From DASQPR01 sp963836775 (GTDB lineage Bacteria; Actinomycetota; Actinomycetes; Mycobacteriales; Micromonosporaceae): a DNA stretch of 64,000 nucleotides. Where the stretch lies: contig CAWIKR010000003.1 of NCBI GenBank assembly GCA_963836775.1, positions 2,542,001 to 2,606,000 of the forward strand, read 5' to 3'. The notes beneath the pieces are model-generated. The model was not told where the DNA came from and made no database searches. It saw nothing but the letters and a program-made list of their open reading frames with translations. Made by a program: the position numbers and the translations under genes. Each line of letters starts with the position of its first letter. Positions within the stretch are counted from its first letter, which is position 1. Shown piece after piece: positions 55,085-63,863 of this stretch.

Positions 55085-57150
55085 TCACTCCTTGATGGCG
55101 AGAAGCTGCGGGATCACCGCCTTGCAGTAGAGCAGCGCGCCGGGCTTGTAGTAGTGCACGCCGTCCCACCGGTACGAGAGCGACTTGGCGATCTTCGGGT
55201 CGTCACAGAACTGGTGCGGGGGGTCGACCGTGGTGACGTTGCCCGGGTCGGCCTGCGCGGCCGCGGTCAGCAGCGTGTTGAGGTGCCGGGTCCGCCAGTC
55301 GTCGCCGCGCTCCGGCCAGAACCCGGCGCTGCCCTTCACCGGCCGGTAGCACGGCAGCAGCGAGATGGCCACGTGCCGGGCGCCCAACTTGACCGCGTCG
55401 ATCGCCTTGGCAAGCTCGGTGGTGAAGTTGTCGTCCCAGGCCGCAGTGTTGAAGGTCAGCTTGGTGCCGTTGACGGTGATGTCGAAGACATCCCACGCAC
55501 CGATCATGATCAGGCCGATGTCGGGCTTGTCCTTCTTGGCGCGCTTCTGCCAGACCGACAGCCAGTTCGGGCAGCTCGCGGCAAGATCGTGGTGCTCGCC
55601 GCTGCGACTGCTGACCCGGCCCAGCAGGAAGCCGCAGCCCTCGATGGTGTCGTCCTTGAACGCGACGTACTTGCCGGTGTCCTTGGGGACGTTCAGCAGC
55701 AGCGTCATGCCCTGCGAATCGCCGAACACGGAGACCTTCGGCACGGTGCCGGGCGGCCCGACGGCCGGCGGAGTCGTGGTCGGCGACCCAGACGGCCGGG
55801 GCGACGGTGATGCCGATGCCGACGGCACCACCAGCGCCCCGAGCGAGGTGTCCGGACCTGGACCGACCGGCACGTCGGACGGCGCCTTGGCGGTGATCAG
55901 CTGACCGCCCACCAGGACCGCGGCGGCGAGCACCACCACCGCGCCACTCCACACCTTCATCGGCCCGAGCGCGCGCTGCCATCCGGTCTTGCGCCGCCAG
56001 GCCGCCAGCGCCCGGCCGATCGCACCGCCGCGCAGCGGCTTCTCCACGTAGCGGTAGGACAGATCGGCGAAGATCAGCGTCAGCGCCAGCCGGACGATCA
56101 CATCCGCGGTCTGGTTCAGGTTGATCCCGGTGCCCGGCACGGTCAGGACGAAGATCGGCCAGTGCCACAGGTAGATGGCGTAGGAGCGCTCGCCGAGCCA
56201 GCGCAGCGGCGCGACGCCGAGCACCTTTCCGAGCCCGGCGGCCGGGTGCGCGGCGGCGATCGCCAGCACGCCGGAGAGCGATCGCCACGACCAGGAACCC
56301 GCCGCGATAGAGCCACGGGCTCTGGTCGTCGGCGACCGCGCAGGCGCACGCCGAGCAGGATCAGCGCGACCACACCGGCACCGGTCAGCGCACGGCGCCG
56401 ACCGCCCGCCATCGACCGCCGCCACGAGCCACGGCCGGGTCGCGAGCGCCAGCAATGCCCCGAGCAGCGGTGTGGCGAGCCGGGTGTCGGTGCCGTAGTA
56501 GATCCGCGACGGATCCGACCACGGGCTGTAGAGCAGCGCCGCCTCGGCACTGGACGCGAGGATGATCACGGCGGTGATGACGACCGCCACCCCGCGCCGG
56601 CGCAGCCTGGTGAGCAGGATCAGCACCAGTGGCCAGACGACGTAGAACTGCTCCTCGACCGCGAGCGACCAGAGATGGGTCAGCAGCGGCAGGTGATCGC
56701 CGCCGCCGAAATACGAGCTGCTTGCCGGCGATCAGCCACCAGTTGGTGACGTAGGTGAGGGCGGCGACCAGGTCTCCGCGGAGCCGGGCGGCATAGTCCG
56801 TGAACAGGTACGCGGCGGCGACCGCGACCACCGCCATCATCGCGTAGAGCGCGGGCAGCAGGCGCCGGGCGCGGCGGATGTAGAACTGCCGGATGCTGAT
56901 CCGCCCGGTGTCCACCCGCTCGACCAGCAGCAGTGACGTGATCAGGAATCCGGACAGGACGAAGAACACGTCGACGCCGAGGAACCCGCCGCGGGCGATG
57001 TACGGCGCCGCGATGCCGGTGGTGCCCGAGGTGGTAGAGGACCACGGCGGTGACGGCGAGCGCCCGCACGCCGTCCAGTCCGGGGGCGTACGGGAACTTG
57101 TGCCGCACCGGCGCCGGCGCGGCAGGAGGGCACGGCGGCACGGCCGACAT
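55085..57150 (-). pseudogene. Acyltransferase 3 / SGNH-domain gene broken by five frameshifts
   Basis: Read across five one-base shifts the gene encodes an OafA-type protein: VRHKFPYAPGLDGVRALAVT and YHLG in the first frame; FLGVDVFFVLSGFLITSLLL next; THLWSLAVEEQFYVVWPL next; ALTGAGVVALILLGVRLR and DDQSPWLYRGGFLVVA in two short frames; then the rest, with a C-terminal SGNH domain (SVFGDSQGM and RWDGVHYY). It would O-acetylate a surface sugar. All five shifts are consistent with one extra base each, near 57030, 56722, 56398, 56345 and 56281. It may be a pseudogene or reflect sequence errors. The last 430 codons are open. Confidence 0.8.
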
Positions 57151-57328
57151 AGCGCACCGGAGCAGCGGACACTCAGCGAACCTAACGAGACCGGAATCCG
57201 CTTCAGGTCCGCCGATCAGCCAAACCTCGGCGAAACCTGTGTCAATTTTGTGTTTGGCGCCGCCCGCGACTGCCGAGCCGGGCCGGCCCGGATCGCCTCA
57301 CGCAATTGACCAGGTAGAGCGACTCCGA

Positions 57329-58915
57329 TCAGGCCCGATCACCGGTCACGAAGAACTGATTCAGCAGACCCGGGGTAGCCCGATCGGCGACTGCGAGTCC
57401 GACCTGTGGGGTTACGTCCAGGATTTCGTAGCTCTGCTTCCCGGCCGCGGTGGTCGCGTGCAAGGTCACCACGCCGGACCGGCGCTGGAAGAACGATTGG
57501 TGCTCGTTCCACCCGATGATGCCGTCGCTGTGCACCATGTAGCGGCGTCGCACCACCGAACCTTGGCGGGTGACCAGGAATCCATCCACGTACGCATGCC
57601 CGAGGCTGCGGTAGCGATCGGCGGCCAGGAGCGCGCCGACCGGCAGCATCGCCACTCCCAGCCACGCGACCCAGACCGGCCACGACGCCCAGAACCAGAG
57701 TGCGACCAGGGCGGCGCACAGCATGGCAGCGACACCGAGGGCACGGGTGAAGCGCCGCTGCCGGGCCCGGGCACCGTGCGGGACCAGCGGCACCGAGTTC
57801 GGTTCCGGCGTACGCAGCACCGCGTCGGTGGCCGCCCGGACGTCACCTGCGGGTGAGGCCGGCATCAGCATCGACCCGCCGCGCTCGGCGCCCCGGCCGA
57901 CCCGCAGGCCGGTGGTGATCGCCACCGCCCGGGCACCGCGCACGGCTCGCAGCAGCAGCGGCTCGCTGAACTCGACGCCGCGCAGCCGGCGTTCCTCGAT
58001 CGTGGTGGACCTCGTGGTCACCAGACCGCGGGAGACGTGCAGCGTGCCACCGACCCGGGTGAGCGCGAAATTCCAGGCGGCCAGCACGTAGGCGACCACG
58101 GACAGGATCGCGATGATCGCCAGCAGCACGATCGCGATCACCACCGCGGCCCAGACGATCGGCAGTCGGTTCAGGTCATGCCGCACCTCGGTGACCGGAC
58201 CGGCGTCGAGGATGTCCACCTGAGCCTGGCGGGCGGCGTTGGCGACCAGGCCGAGCGCGGCGCCGGCGATGGTCAGGCCGGATAGCGTGAACGGCGCGTA
58301 GCGTACCCAAGAAGGTTTGAAGCGGGCGATCACCGTCTCCCGCGGCGCGGCCGGAACCGGCGTGGCGGTCGCGGCTCCCGGCGCGGCCCACGGCACGTCG
58401 ATGCCGGGCCGCTCGTGCAACAGTTCGCGGCGGAGCTGCTCGGCCGCGTCGGAGGTGAGCGCGTCCAGTTGCAGACCGTCCTGCTTCTGCCGATCGGACT
58501 GCCCGGTGCCGATGGTCAGCCGGGTCAGGCCCAGCAATCGGTGCATGAAGTGCCGAGTCATGTCGACGCTGCGAACCCGATCCCGCGGCACCGACAGGGT
58601 GGACTTGGAGAACAGGCCGCGGCGCACCTGGACCTGCGTCGGGGTGACCCGGTAACGGGTGGTGAACCAGCGGGCCACACCCAGCGCGACGAACGCCGCC
58701 ACGGCCAGCAGCGGCCAGAGCCCGTTCTGGTCGCTGCGGTTGAAGAAGACCAGAAGCACCAGAACCGGGATGAACCTCATCAGCTCCATCACCGGGTGGA
58801 CCAGCAGCATCCGGATGGACAGGCGGCGCCAGCCCTGCTCCGGGTCGTCGACCGTGGTGGTCAGCATCTGGTCCGGGCCGATGTCGACCCGCACCGGCGT
58901 CCCGGGTTCGGTCAT
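57329..58915 (-). CDS. Bacterial PH-domain membrane protein (YdbT-like)
   Basis: A 528-residue membrane protein with three bacterial PH (bPH2, DUF304) domains separated by membrane segment pairs. Domain starts are visible as TRYRVTPTQVQVRRGLFSKS, FALTRVGGTLHVSRGLVTTR and VRRRYMVHSDGIIGWNEHQS; each contains the R-x-R-V type strand-turn of the family (VPRDRVRSVDMTR). The ATG overlaps the stop of the smaller partner gene (ATGA). Such YdbS-YdbT pairs occur together in bacilli and actinobacteria; a role in lysozyme or antimicrobial resistance is reported for bacilli, not proven here. Confidence 0.9.
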   Translation of the reverse strand: MTEPGTPVRVDIGPDQMLTTTVDDPEQGWRRLSIRMLLVHPVMELMRFIPVLVLLVFFNRSDQNGLWPLLAVAAFVALGVARWFTTRYRVTPTQVQVRRGLFSKSTLSVPRDRVRSVDMTRHFMHRLLGLTRLTIGTGQSDRQKQDGLQLDALTSDAAEQLRRELLHERPGIDVPWAAPGAATATPVPAAPRETVIARFKPSWVRYAPFTLSGLTIAGAALGLVANAARQAQVDILDAGPVTEVRHDLNRLPIVWAAVVIAIVLLAIIAILSVVAYVLAAWNFALTRVGGTLHVSRGLVTTRSTTIEERRLRGVEFSEPLLLRAVRGARAVAITTGLRVGRGAERGGSMLMPASPAGDVRAATDAVLRTPEPNSVPLVPHGARARQRRFTRALGVAAMLCAALVALWFWASWPVWVAWLGVAMLPVGALLAADRYRSLGHAYVDGFLVTRQGSVVRRRYMVHSDGIIGWNEHQSFFQRRSGVVTLHATTAAGKQSYEILDVTPQVGLAVADRATPGLLNQFFVTGDRA

Positions 58916-59406
58916 GTGGCGTCGCCCTCGGTCGCCTGGGTGATCGTGGTCAGCTCGTGCACCAGTTGCTGAGCAACCTCGAGATCGAGGCCGTGGATCT
59001 CCAGCGGCCCGGCCGCCGACGCCGTTGTGACGGTGACGTTGGCGAGACCGAAGATCTGCTCAAACGGTCCGCGGTGGCTGTCCACCGTCTGGATCCGGGA
59101 GATCGGCGCGATCCGCCGCTCCTGGTTCAACCAGCCGGACTGGGTATAGACGGCATCCAGACTGGTCTCCCAGCGATGAACCCGGTACCGCCACTGGGGC
59201 ATGATGATCAAGTGCGCGGCCGCAAGCAGGAGCGTGACGGCCAGGACGATCACGTGCCAGGAACCGCCGTTCAAGTCCGCGAGCCACCAGACCACCTGGG
59301 CGGCAACGAGCACCAGCCAGGCGGGCAGCGCGCGCACCGTCCAGTAGGCGATCGCGCGGCGGCTGACCAGGTGCGCCGGTGGGCGAAGGGTCGGAGCTAA
59401 CGTCAC
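58912..59406 (-). CDS. Bacterial PH-domain membrane protein (YdbS-like)
   Basis: A 164-residue partner of the YdbT-like protein. Two membrane segments (LPAWLVLVAAQVVWWLADL and WHVIVLAVTLLLAAAHLII) precede one PH domain: YRVHRWETSLDAVYTQSGWL, ERRIAPISRIQTVDSHRGPF and GLANVTVTTASAAGPLEIHG. Start GTG. Its stop overlaps the start of the downstream YdbT-like gene by four bases, so both are made together. Confidence 0.9.
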   Translation of the reverse strand: MTLAPTLRPPAHLVSRRAIAYWTVRALPAWLVLVAAQVVWWLADLNGGSWHVIVLAVTLLLAAAHLIIMPQWRYRVHRWETSLDAVYTQSGWLNQERRIAPISRIQTVDSHRGPFEQIFGLANVTVTTASAAGPLEIHGLDLEVAQQLVHELTTITQATEGDAT

Positions 59407-59477
59407 CTAGAAATCTTGGCACATTGAAGCGAATTGGCGGCTACCGCCGACACCGCCGGCCGCGCGAAGCCGGACGC

Positions 59478-59550
59478 CGAATCACTCCTCAGCCGCCGGC
59501 CGTCGGGACCGGCACCGGGCCGCGAATCACTCCTCGGCCGCGGGCCGGGC
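59478..59550 (-). repeat. 45-bp duplication of a gene 3' end
   Basis: CGAATCACTCCTC starts at 59478 and again at 59523; the second copy spans the stop codon of the small membrane protein gene and the first repeats it 45 bases downstream. Confidence 0.7.
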
Positions 59551-59787
59551 CGGAAGGCGACCCTCGCTGCCGCTCGGCGCATGCCGGGCCACCTCTTCGC
59601 GGACCGCGCCCTCCACTCGGAACGCCAGCCCGATGACGGCGCCGAACGCCATCACCGCGAACAGGTGCCACGCACCGTTCGCGGCCGCGATCAGGGCGAC
59701 GAAGGCGCACCCGAGGAACAAGAGCGTGCCCGAGCCCTTGACGGTGATCGCGGCTCGTTCGAACTCAGATGCGAGAGGGCTCGGCAT
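59527..59787 (-). CDS. Small two-segment membrane protein
   Basis: An 86-residue protein with two membrane segments (GTLLFLGCAFVALIAAANG and FAVMAFGAVIGLAFRVEG) and an Arg/Glu/Pro-rich C-terminus. It starts MPSPLASEFERAAITVKGS. TAGCAT lies about eight bases before the ATG. Nothing known matches it with certainty. Its 3' end including the stop is partly duplicated 45 bases downstream. Confidence 0.75.
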   Translation of the reverse strand: MPSPLASEFERAAITVKGSGTLLFLGCAFVALIAAANGAWHLFAVMAFGAVIGLAFRVEGAVREEVARHAPSGSEGRLPARPAAEE

Positions 59788-59846
59788 GGTGCCACATGCT
59801 AGTGCTGGCGGTCACCATCCACCTCCGCCATTCACCCGAGGCCGAA

Positions 59847-61283
59847 TCACCCGCGGCCGAGCGCACTCATCACGTGCTTGACGCGGGTGTAGTCGAGCAG
59901 CCCCTGCATCGACAGATCACTGCCGTAGCCGGACGACCTGACGCCGCCGTGCGGCATCTCGGAGACCGTCGTGCCGTGCGTGTTGACCCACACGATGCCG
60001 GTGTCGAGCTCGATTCCGGCCCGCATCGCCCGGCCGTGGTCGTTCGTCCACACCGACGCCGCCAGGCCGTGGTCGACGTCGTTGGCCAGCTGGTAGGCCC
60101 GCTCCTCGGACTCGAACCGCTGCACCGTGACGACCGGGCCGAAGGTCTCGTTCCGCACGACGGCATCGTCCTGGCGCACGCCGGCGACCACGGTGGGGAG
60201 GTAGAAGTAGCCGCCGGTGCCGGTCGCCGCGCCACCCGTCAGAACCTCCGCGTGGCCCGGCAGGTCGGCGACGACACGCTGCACCGACGCATACTGCGCC
60301 GGGTTGTTCACCGGACCGAAGGCGGCGTCCGGATCGGCCGGTCCGCCGGTCTTCTGCGCCGCCGCCGCCGTGGCCAGCGCCGCGACAAAATCGTCATGAA
60401 CCCTTTCGTGTACGAGGAACCGGGTCGGCGCGGTGCAGTCCTGCCCGGCGTTGTAGTAGGCGATCCCGGCCAGAGCCCGGGCCGTGGCCGCCACGTCCAC
60501 ATCGTCGAAGACGAGCACCGGGGCGTTGCCGCCGAGTTCCAGATGGGTCCGCTTCAGATCGGCGGCGGCGTGGGCGGCGATCTCCTTGCCGGCGCGTACG
60601 CTTCCGGTCACCGCGACCAGCCGCGGAGTCTTGTGGTCGACGAGTGCCCGGCCGGTGTCCCGGTCACCGCAGACGACGTTGACCACCCCCGGCGGCAGCA
60701 CTTCGGCGGCCGTCCGGGCCAGCAGCACGGCGCTGGCCGGAGTCGTGTCGGCTGGCTTGAGCACCACGGTGTTGCCGGCCGCGAGCGCCGGGGCGATCTT
60801 CCACACCGCCATCATCAACGGGTAGTTCCACGGCGTGATCTGCGCGCACACACCGACCGGTTCACGGCGCAGCATCGACGTAAAGCCGACGGCGTACTCG
60901 GCTGCGCCGGTGCCCGGCATGGTCCGGGCGGCGCCGGCGAAGAACCGGACGACGTCGATGATCGGGGCCAGTTCGTCGTCCCGGAACGCGGCCGCCGGCT
61001 TGCCGGTGTCGCGTACCTCGGCGGTGACGAACTCCTCGGCCCGCGCTTCCATCGCGTCGGCCAGCCGGAGCAGCCCGCGGGCGCGGGTCGCCGGGGTGGC
61101 CCGCCCCCAGGTCCGGAAGGCACCGGCCGCGGCGGCGCAGGCGGCGTCGATGTCGGCGGCGCTGGATAGCGGTGCGGTGGCGTAGACCGCGCCGGTGGAC
61201 GGGTCCTCGATGTCCATCGTGGCGCCGTCCAGCGCCGGGACGTCCACGCCGTTGATGACGTTGGTAAAGGTCAGATCAGCCAT
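59847..61283 (-). CDS. Aldehyde dehydrogenase (gamma-aminobutyraldehyde type)
   Basis: A 478-residue NAD(P)-dependent enzyme, predicted to oxidise 4-aminobutanal to GABA. Catalytic Glu in LELGGNAPVLVFDD near residue 255, catalytic Cys in NAGQDCTAPTRF near 290, cofactor-binding TPWNYPLMMAVWKIAPALAA near 155 and NETFGPVV near 390. I chose the ATG at 61283, which begins MADLTFTNVINGVDVPAL, instead of a longer form. It overlaps the end of the amine oxidase gene by eight bases, so the two are coupled. The pairing with a putrescine-type oxidase and PotABC supports the GABA role. Confidence 0.93.
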   Translation of the reverse strand: MADLTFTNVINGVDVPALDGATMDIEDPSTGAVYATAPLSSAADIDAACAAAAGAFRTWGRATPATRARGLLRLADAMEARAEEFVTAEVRDTGKPAAAFRDDELAPIIDVVRFFAGAARTMPGTGAAEYAVGFTSMLRREPVGVCAQITPWNYPLMMAVWKIAPALAAGNTVVLKPADTTPASAVLLARTAAEVLPPGVVNVVCGDRDTGRALVDHKTPRLVAVTGSVRAGKEIAAHAAADLKRTHLELGGNAPVLVFDDVDVAATARALAGIAYYNAGQDCTAPTRFLVHERVHDDFVAALATAAAAQKTGGPADPDAAFGPVNNPAQYASVQRVVADLPGHAEVLTGGAATGTGGYFYLPTVVAGVRQDDAVVRNETFGPVVTVQRFESEERAYQLANDVDHGLAASVWTNDHGRAMRAGIELDTGIVWVNTHGTTVSEMPHGGVRSSGYGSDLSMQGLLDYTRVKHVMSALGRG

Positions 61284-62610
61284 GACTGAGTGCTTCCGCG
61301 GCCGCGGCACGGCCGGTGCGGACGGCTCCTTCCATATATCCGGCGACCCACTGATCCGAGCCGCACACGTAGAACGGCGGCTCGTGCGTCCCGTGCATCG
61401 GGCCGACGGCCGTCACGTCGCCCGGCACCCACTGGGTCACGTACCCCTGGGTGAACCGGTCGGCGCCCCACATCCGCAAGTAGAACGCGCTCGGGTCGAG
61501 GGCTTCCGATCCGTACATCCGGGCCACCTCGGCGAGCAGCTCGTGCTGGCGCAGGTGGGCCGGAATGCCCTGGAGGACACCGAACCGCTCCGGCGGCACC
61601 AGCGCCGACAGCACGCCGGTGTTCTGCGGCCAGGTGCTGCCCAGCACCGCCTCGGACTCGGACAGGCCGTTGCGGCCGCGGTCCCGCCAGAACGGCCGGT
61701 CGTAGGCGACGGCGAGCTTCGCGGCACGTGCCTGGCGTTGCCGGTGCAGCGAGTCGAGCCGGGCGTCCGAAACTCCGGTGACGACCACGTCCCGCAGCGG
61801 CGCCACCGGCAGGGCACTGACCACCGCGCCGGCCGCGAACGTCTCGCCCTCGCGCAGCCGCACCACACAGTTGCCCGGTGCGACCGAAAGGTGCGTGACC
61901 TCGGCCCCGCTACGCACCCGGTGGCCCAGCTCGGCGGCCATCCGCAGGGCCACCGTGGCGGAGCCCTCGGCGACCCGAAGGCCTTCCCAATCGTCGGTGG
62001 AGTAGTGCGACTCGCTCGGCACCGCGCCTGGATCTTGAAAAATTGACGTGGCCTTGCGCAGCGCCGCCAGCATCGAGGTGCGCTCGTAGGACCCGCTGGA
62101 CAGGCTCAGCTGGCCGATCTCCCAGAGGCGCCGCACTGCCGGCGTGGCACCGGCGGACAGCAGCCACTGGGTGGTCGAGATCCGGTCCAGTGCCGCCGCG
62201 TTTGGATGCGCCCACGGGTTGTCCGGGTCGACGGTGCCGGCCAGCGCGATGAACTCGGCGGTGACCTTCTCGTGCGACTCGGCGTCGCCGGGACCGAACC
62301 AGTGCGGCGGATCGCCGGCCGAAACGTCCTCGACCGTGGCCCGGACGATCTCCCCCGGCTCGGCGACATAGCTGGGAACCAGCGTCAGGCCCAGCTCGCC
62401 GACCAGGCTCAGGTACGCGTGATGAGCCGACCCGACCACCTCGCCGCCCAGCTGCACCAGGCGGCCGTCCGGCAGCACCTGCTGCTCGACCCGGCCGCCG
62501 ACCCGGTCCCGGGCTTCGAGCACCAGCACGTCGGCGCCGGCCGCGGCCAGATCCCGGGCGCAGGCCAGGCCGGCCAGGCCGGCGCCCAGGACGATGACGT
62601 CATGCTTCAT
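61276..62610 (-). CDS. FAD-dependent amine oxidase (putrescine oxidase-like)
   Basis: A 444-residue flavoenzyme expected to oxidise a diamine, probably putrescine, to 4-aminobutanal. The FAD-binding start VIVLGAGLAGLACARDLAAA with LEARDRVGGR and the second FAD motif LGGEVVG are intact; the C-terminal FYVCGSDQWVAGYMEGAVRT is typical of monoamine/putrescine oxidases. The annotated ATG at 62610 has no clear Shine-Dalgarno sequence; the upstream DNA is an 18-bp repeat array. It is placed between potA and the aldehyde dehydrogenase. Confidence 0.9.
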   Translation of the reverse strand: MKHDVIVLGAGLAGLACARDLAAAGADVLVLEARDRVGGRVEQQVLPDGRLVQLGGEVVGSAHHAYLSLVGELGLTLVPSYVAEPGEIVRATVEDVSAGDPPHWFGPGDAESHEKVTAEFIALAGTVDPDNPWAHPNAAALDRISTTQWLLSAGATPAVRRLWEIGQLSLSSGSYERTSMLAALRKATSIFQDPGAVPSESHYSTDDWEGLRVAEGSATVALRMAAELGHRVRSGAEVTHLSVAPGNCVVRLREGETFAAGAVVSALPVAPLRDVVVTGVSDARLDSLHRQRQARAAKLAVAYDRPFWRDRGRNGLSESEAVLGSTWPQNTGVLSALVPPERFGVLQGIPAHLRQHELLAEVARMYGSEALDPSAFYLRMWGADRFTQGYVTQWVPGDVTAVGPMHGTHEPPFYVCGSDQWVAGYMEGAVRTGRAAAAEALSHG

Positions 62611-62680
62611 GATCGACACGCTTGATGATCGACCCACGCTTGATGATCGACCCACGCTTCATGGTCGGCCCACGGTTCAT
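62600..62680 (-). CDS. Possible 26-residue leader peptide with hexapeptide repeats
   Basis: A short frame from ATG at 62680 to TGA at 62600 encodes MNRGPTMKRGSIIKRGSIIK and six more residues. Its stop overlaps the start region of the amine oxidase gene (ATG at 62610), so ribosomes finishing it could reinitiate there. Evidence for translation is only positional, and the repeat DNA may simply happen to be open. Included as a candidate. Confidence 0.3.
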   Translation of the reverse strand: MNRGPTMKRGSIIKRGSIIKRVDHEA

Positions 62681-62692
62681 GATCGACCCTGT
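62604..62692 (-). repeat. 18-bp tandem repeats over the amine oxidase start region
   Basis: About five units of the type TTGATGATCGACCCACGC; two are identical and the outer ones degenerate (TTCATGATCGACC). The unit at the right contains the end of potA intergenic DNA and the one at the left the ATG of the amine oxidase gene. Confidence 0.85.
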
Positions 62693-63862
62693 TCACGCCG
62701 CCACCAGGCTGCTCTGGTCCGCCGGCGCGGTCTCCAGCACCAGGCAATGCTCCGGGCGCCAGCCCAGCTCGACCCGGGCGCCGTTGACCCAGCGCTCCTC
62801 GTTGCGCGACCGGTCGGTGTTCTGCTCCAGCGCCGACACGGTGACGCCGGGTGCGATCTCGATCAGGTAGGTCGTGGTCGGTCCGGAGTAGACGGTCTCC
62901 GCCACGGTGCCCGGGACGCGTACCATCTGCGGCTCATGCTCGGACAGCCAGATCTTCTCCGGGCGCACCGACACGCTGACCGGGCAGCCGCCGCGCAGGC
63001 CCCGGTCGCCGACCGCGATGGTCGGGCCGCCGGTGATCGCGACCGAGCCGTCCCGATAGACGCCGTCCATCAGGTTCGACGTGCCCATGAATGACGCCAC
63101 GAAGGTGCTGGACGGACGCTCGTAGACGTCCTCCGGAGTGCCGCACTGCTCGACGACGCCGCAGTTCATCACCGCAACCCGGTCCGACATCGTCAGCGCC
63201 TCGTCCTGATCGTGGGTGACGAAGATGAACGTGATGCCGACCTCACGCTGGATCTGCTTGAGTTCCAGCTGCATGGCTCGGCGGAGCTTCAGGTCCAGCG
63301 CTGCCAGTGGCTCGTCCAGCAGCAGCACCCGGGGCCGGCAGACCAGGGCCCGGGCCAGCGCGACCCGCTGGCGCTGGCCGCCGGAGAGTGTCCGCGGCCG
63401 CCGGTCCGCCATGCCGCCCAGCTGCACCAGGTCGAGCATGGCGCCGACCCGCTTGCGGATCTCCGAGCGGGACACGCCCTGGCGCTTGAGACCGAACGCC
63501 ACGTTGTCGGCGACGGTCAGGTGGTCGAAGACGGCGTAGCTCTGGAACACCGTGTTGACGTTGCGCTGGTTCGGCGGGAGCCCGGTGACGTCGCGGCCGT
63601 CCAGCAGGATCGAACCCTCGGTCGGGTCGGCGAAGCCGCCGATCATCCGCAACGACGTGGTCTTGCCGCAGCCGGACGGTCCGAGCAGCGAGAAGAACTC
63701 GCCGGCGGCGATGTCCAGGGACACGTCCCGCACGGCGAACCCGTCGGGGCTTCCGGCGGTCGATCGCGGCGCACCGAAGGACTTGGACACCCGGTCCAGG
63801 CGTACGGCTGGGCAGTCCGCGGCCGCGGATGGTGACGGGGTGGCGGCATCAATCGCGGTCAT
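62693..63862 (-). CDS. potA: Spermidine/putrescine ABC transporter ATP-binding protein
   Basis: A 389-residue ATPase of the PotA type that drives polyamine import. Walker A GPSGCGKTT near residue 60, signature LSGGQRQRVALARAL near 158, Walker B VLLLDEPLAALD near 178, H loop in FVTHDQDEALTMSD; the C-terminal TOBE-type domain has SVRPEKIWLSEHE. GGGAG lies six bases before the ATG. The permease gene upstream ends one base before it. The context with diamine oxidase and aldehyde dehydrogenase points to putrescine as substrate. Confidence 0.92.
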   Translation of the reverse strand: MTAIDAATPSPSAAADCPAVRLDRVSKSFGAPRSTAGSPDGFAVRDVSLDIAAGEFFSLLGPSGCGKTTSLRMIGGFADPTEGSILLDGRDVTGLPPNQRNVNTVFQSYAVFDHLTVADNVAFGLKRQGVSRSEIRKRVGAMLDLVQLGGMADRRPRTLSGGQRQRVALARALVCRPRVLLLDEPLAALDLKLRRAMQLELKQIQREVGITFIFVTHDQDEALTMSDRVAVMNCGVVEQCGTPEDVYERPSSTFVASFMGTSNLMDGVYRDGSVAITGGPTIAVGDRGLRGGCPVSVSVRPEKIWLSEHEPQMVRVPGTVAETVYSGPTTTYLIEIAPGVTVSALEQNTDRSRNEERWVNGARVELGWRPEHCLVLETAPADQSSLVAA

Positions 63863-63863
63863 C

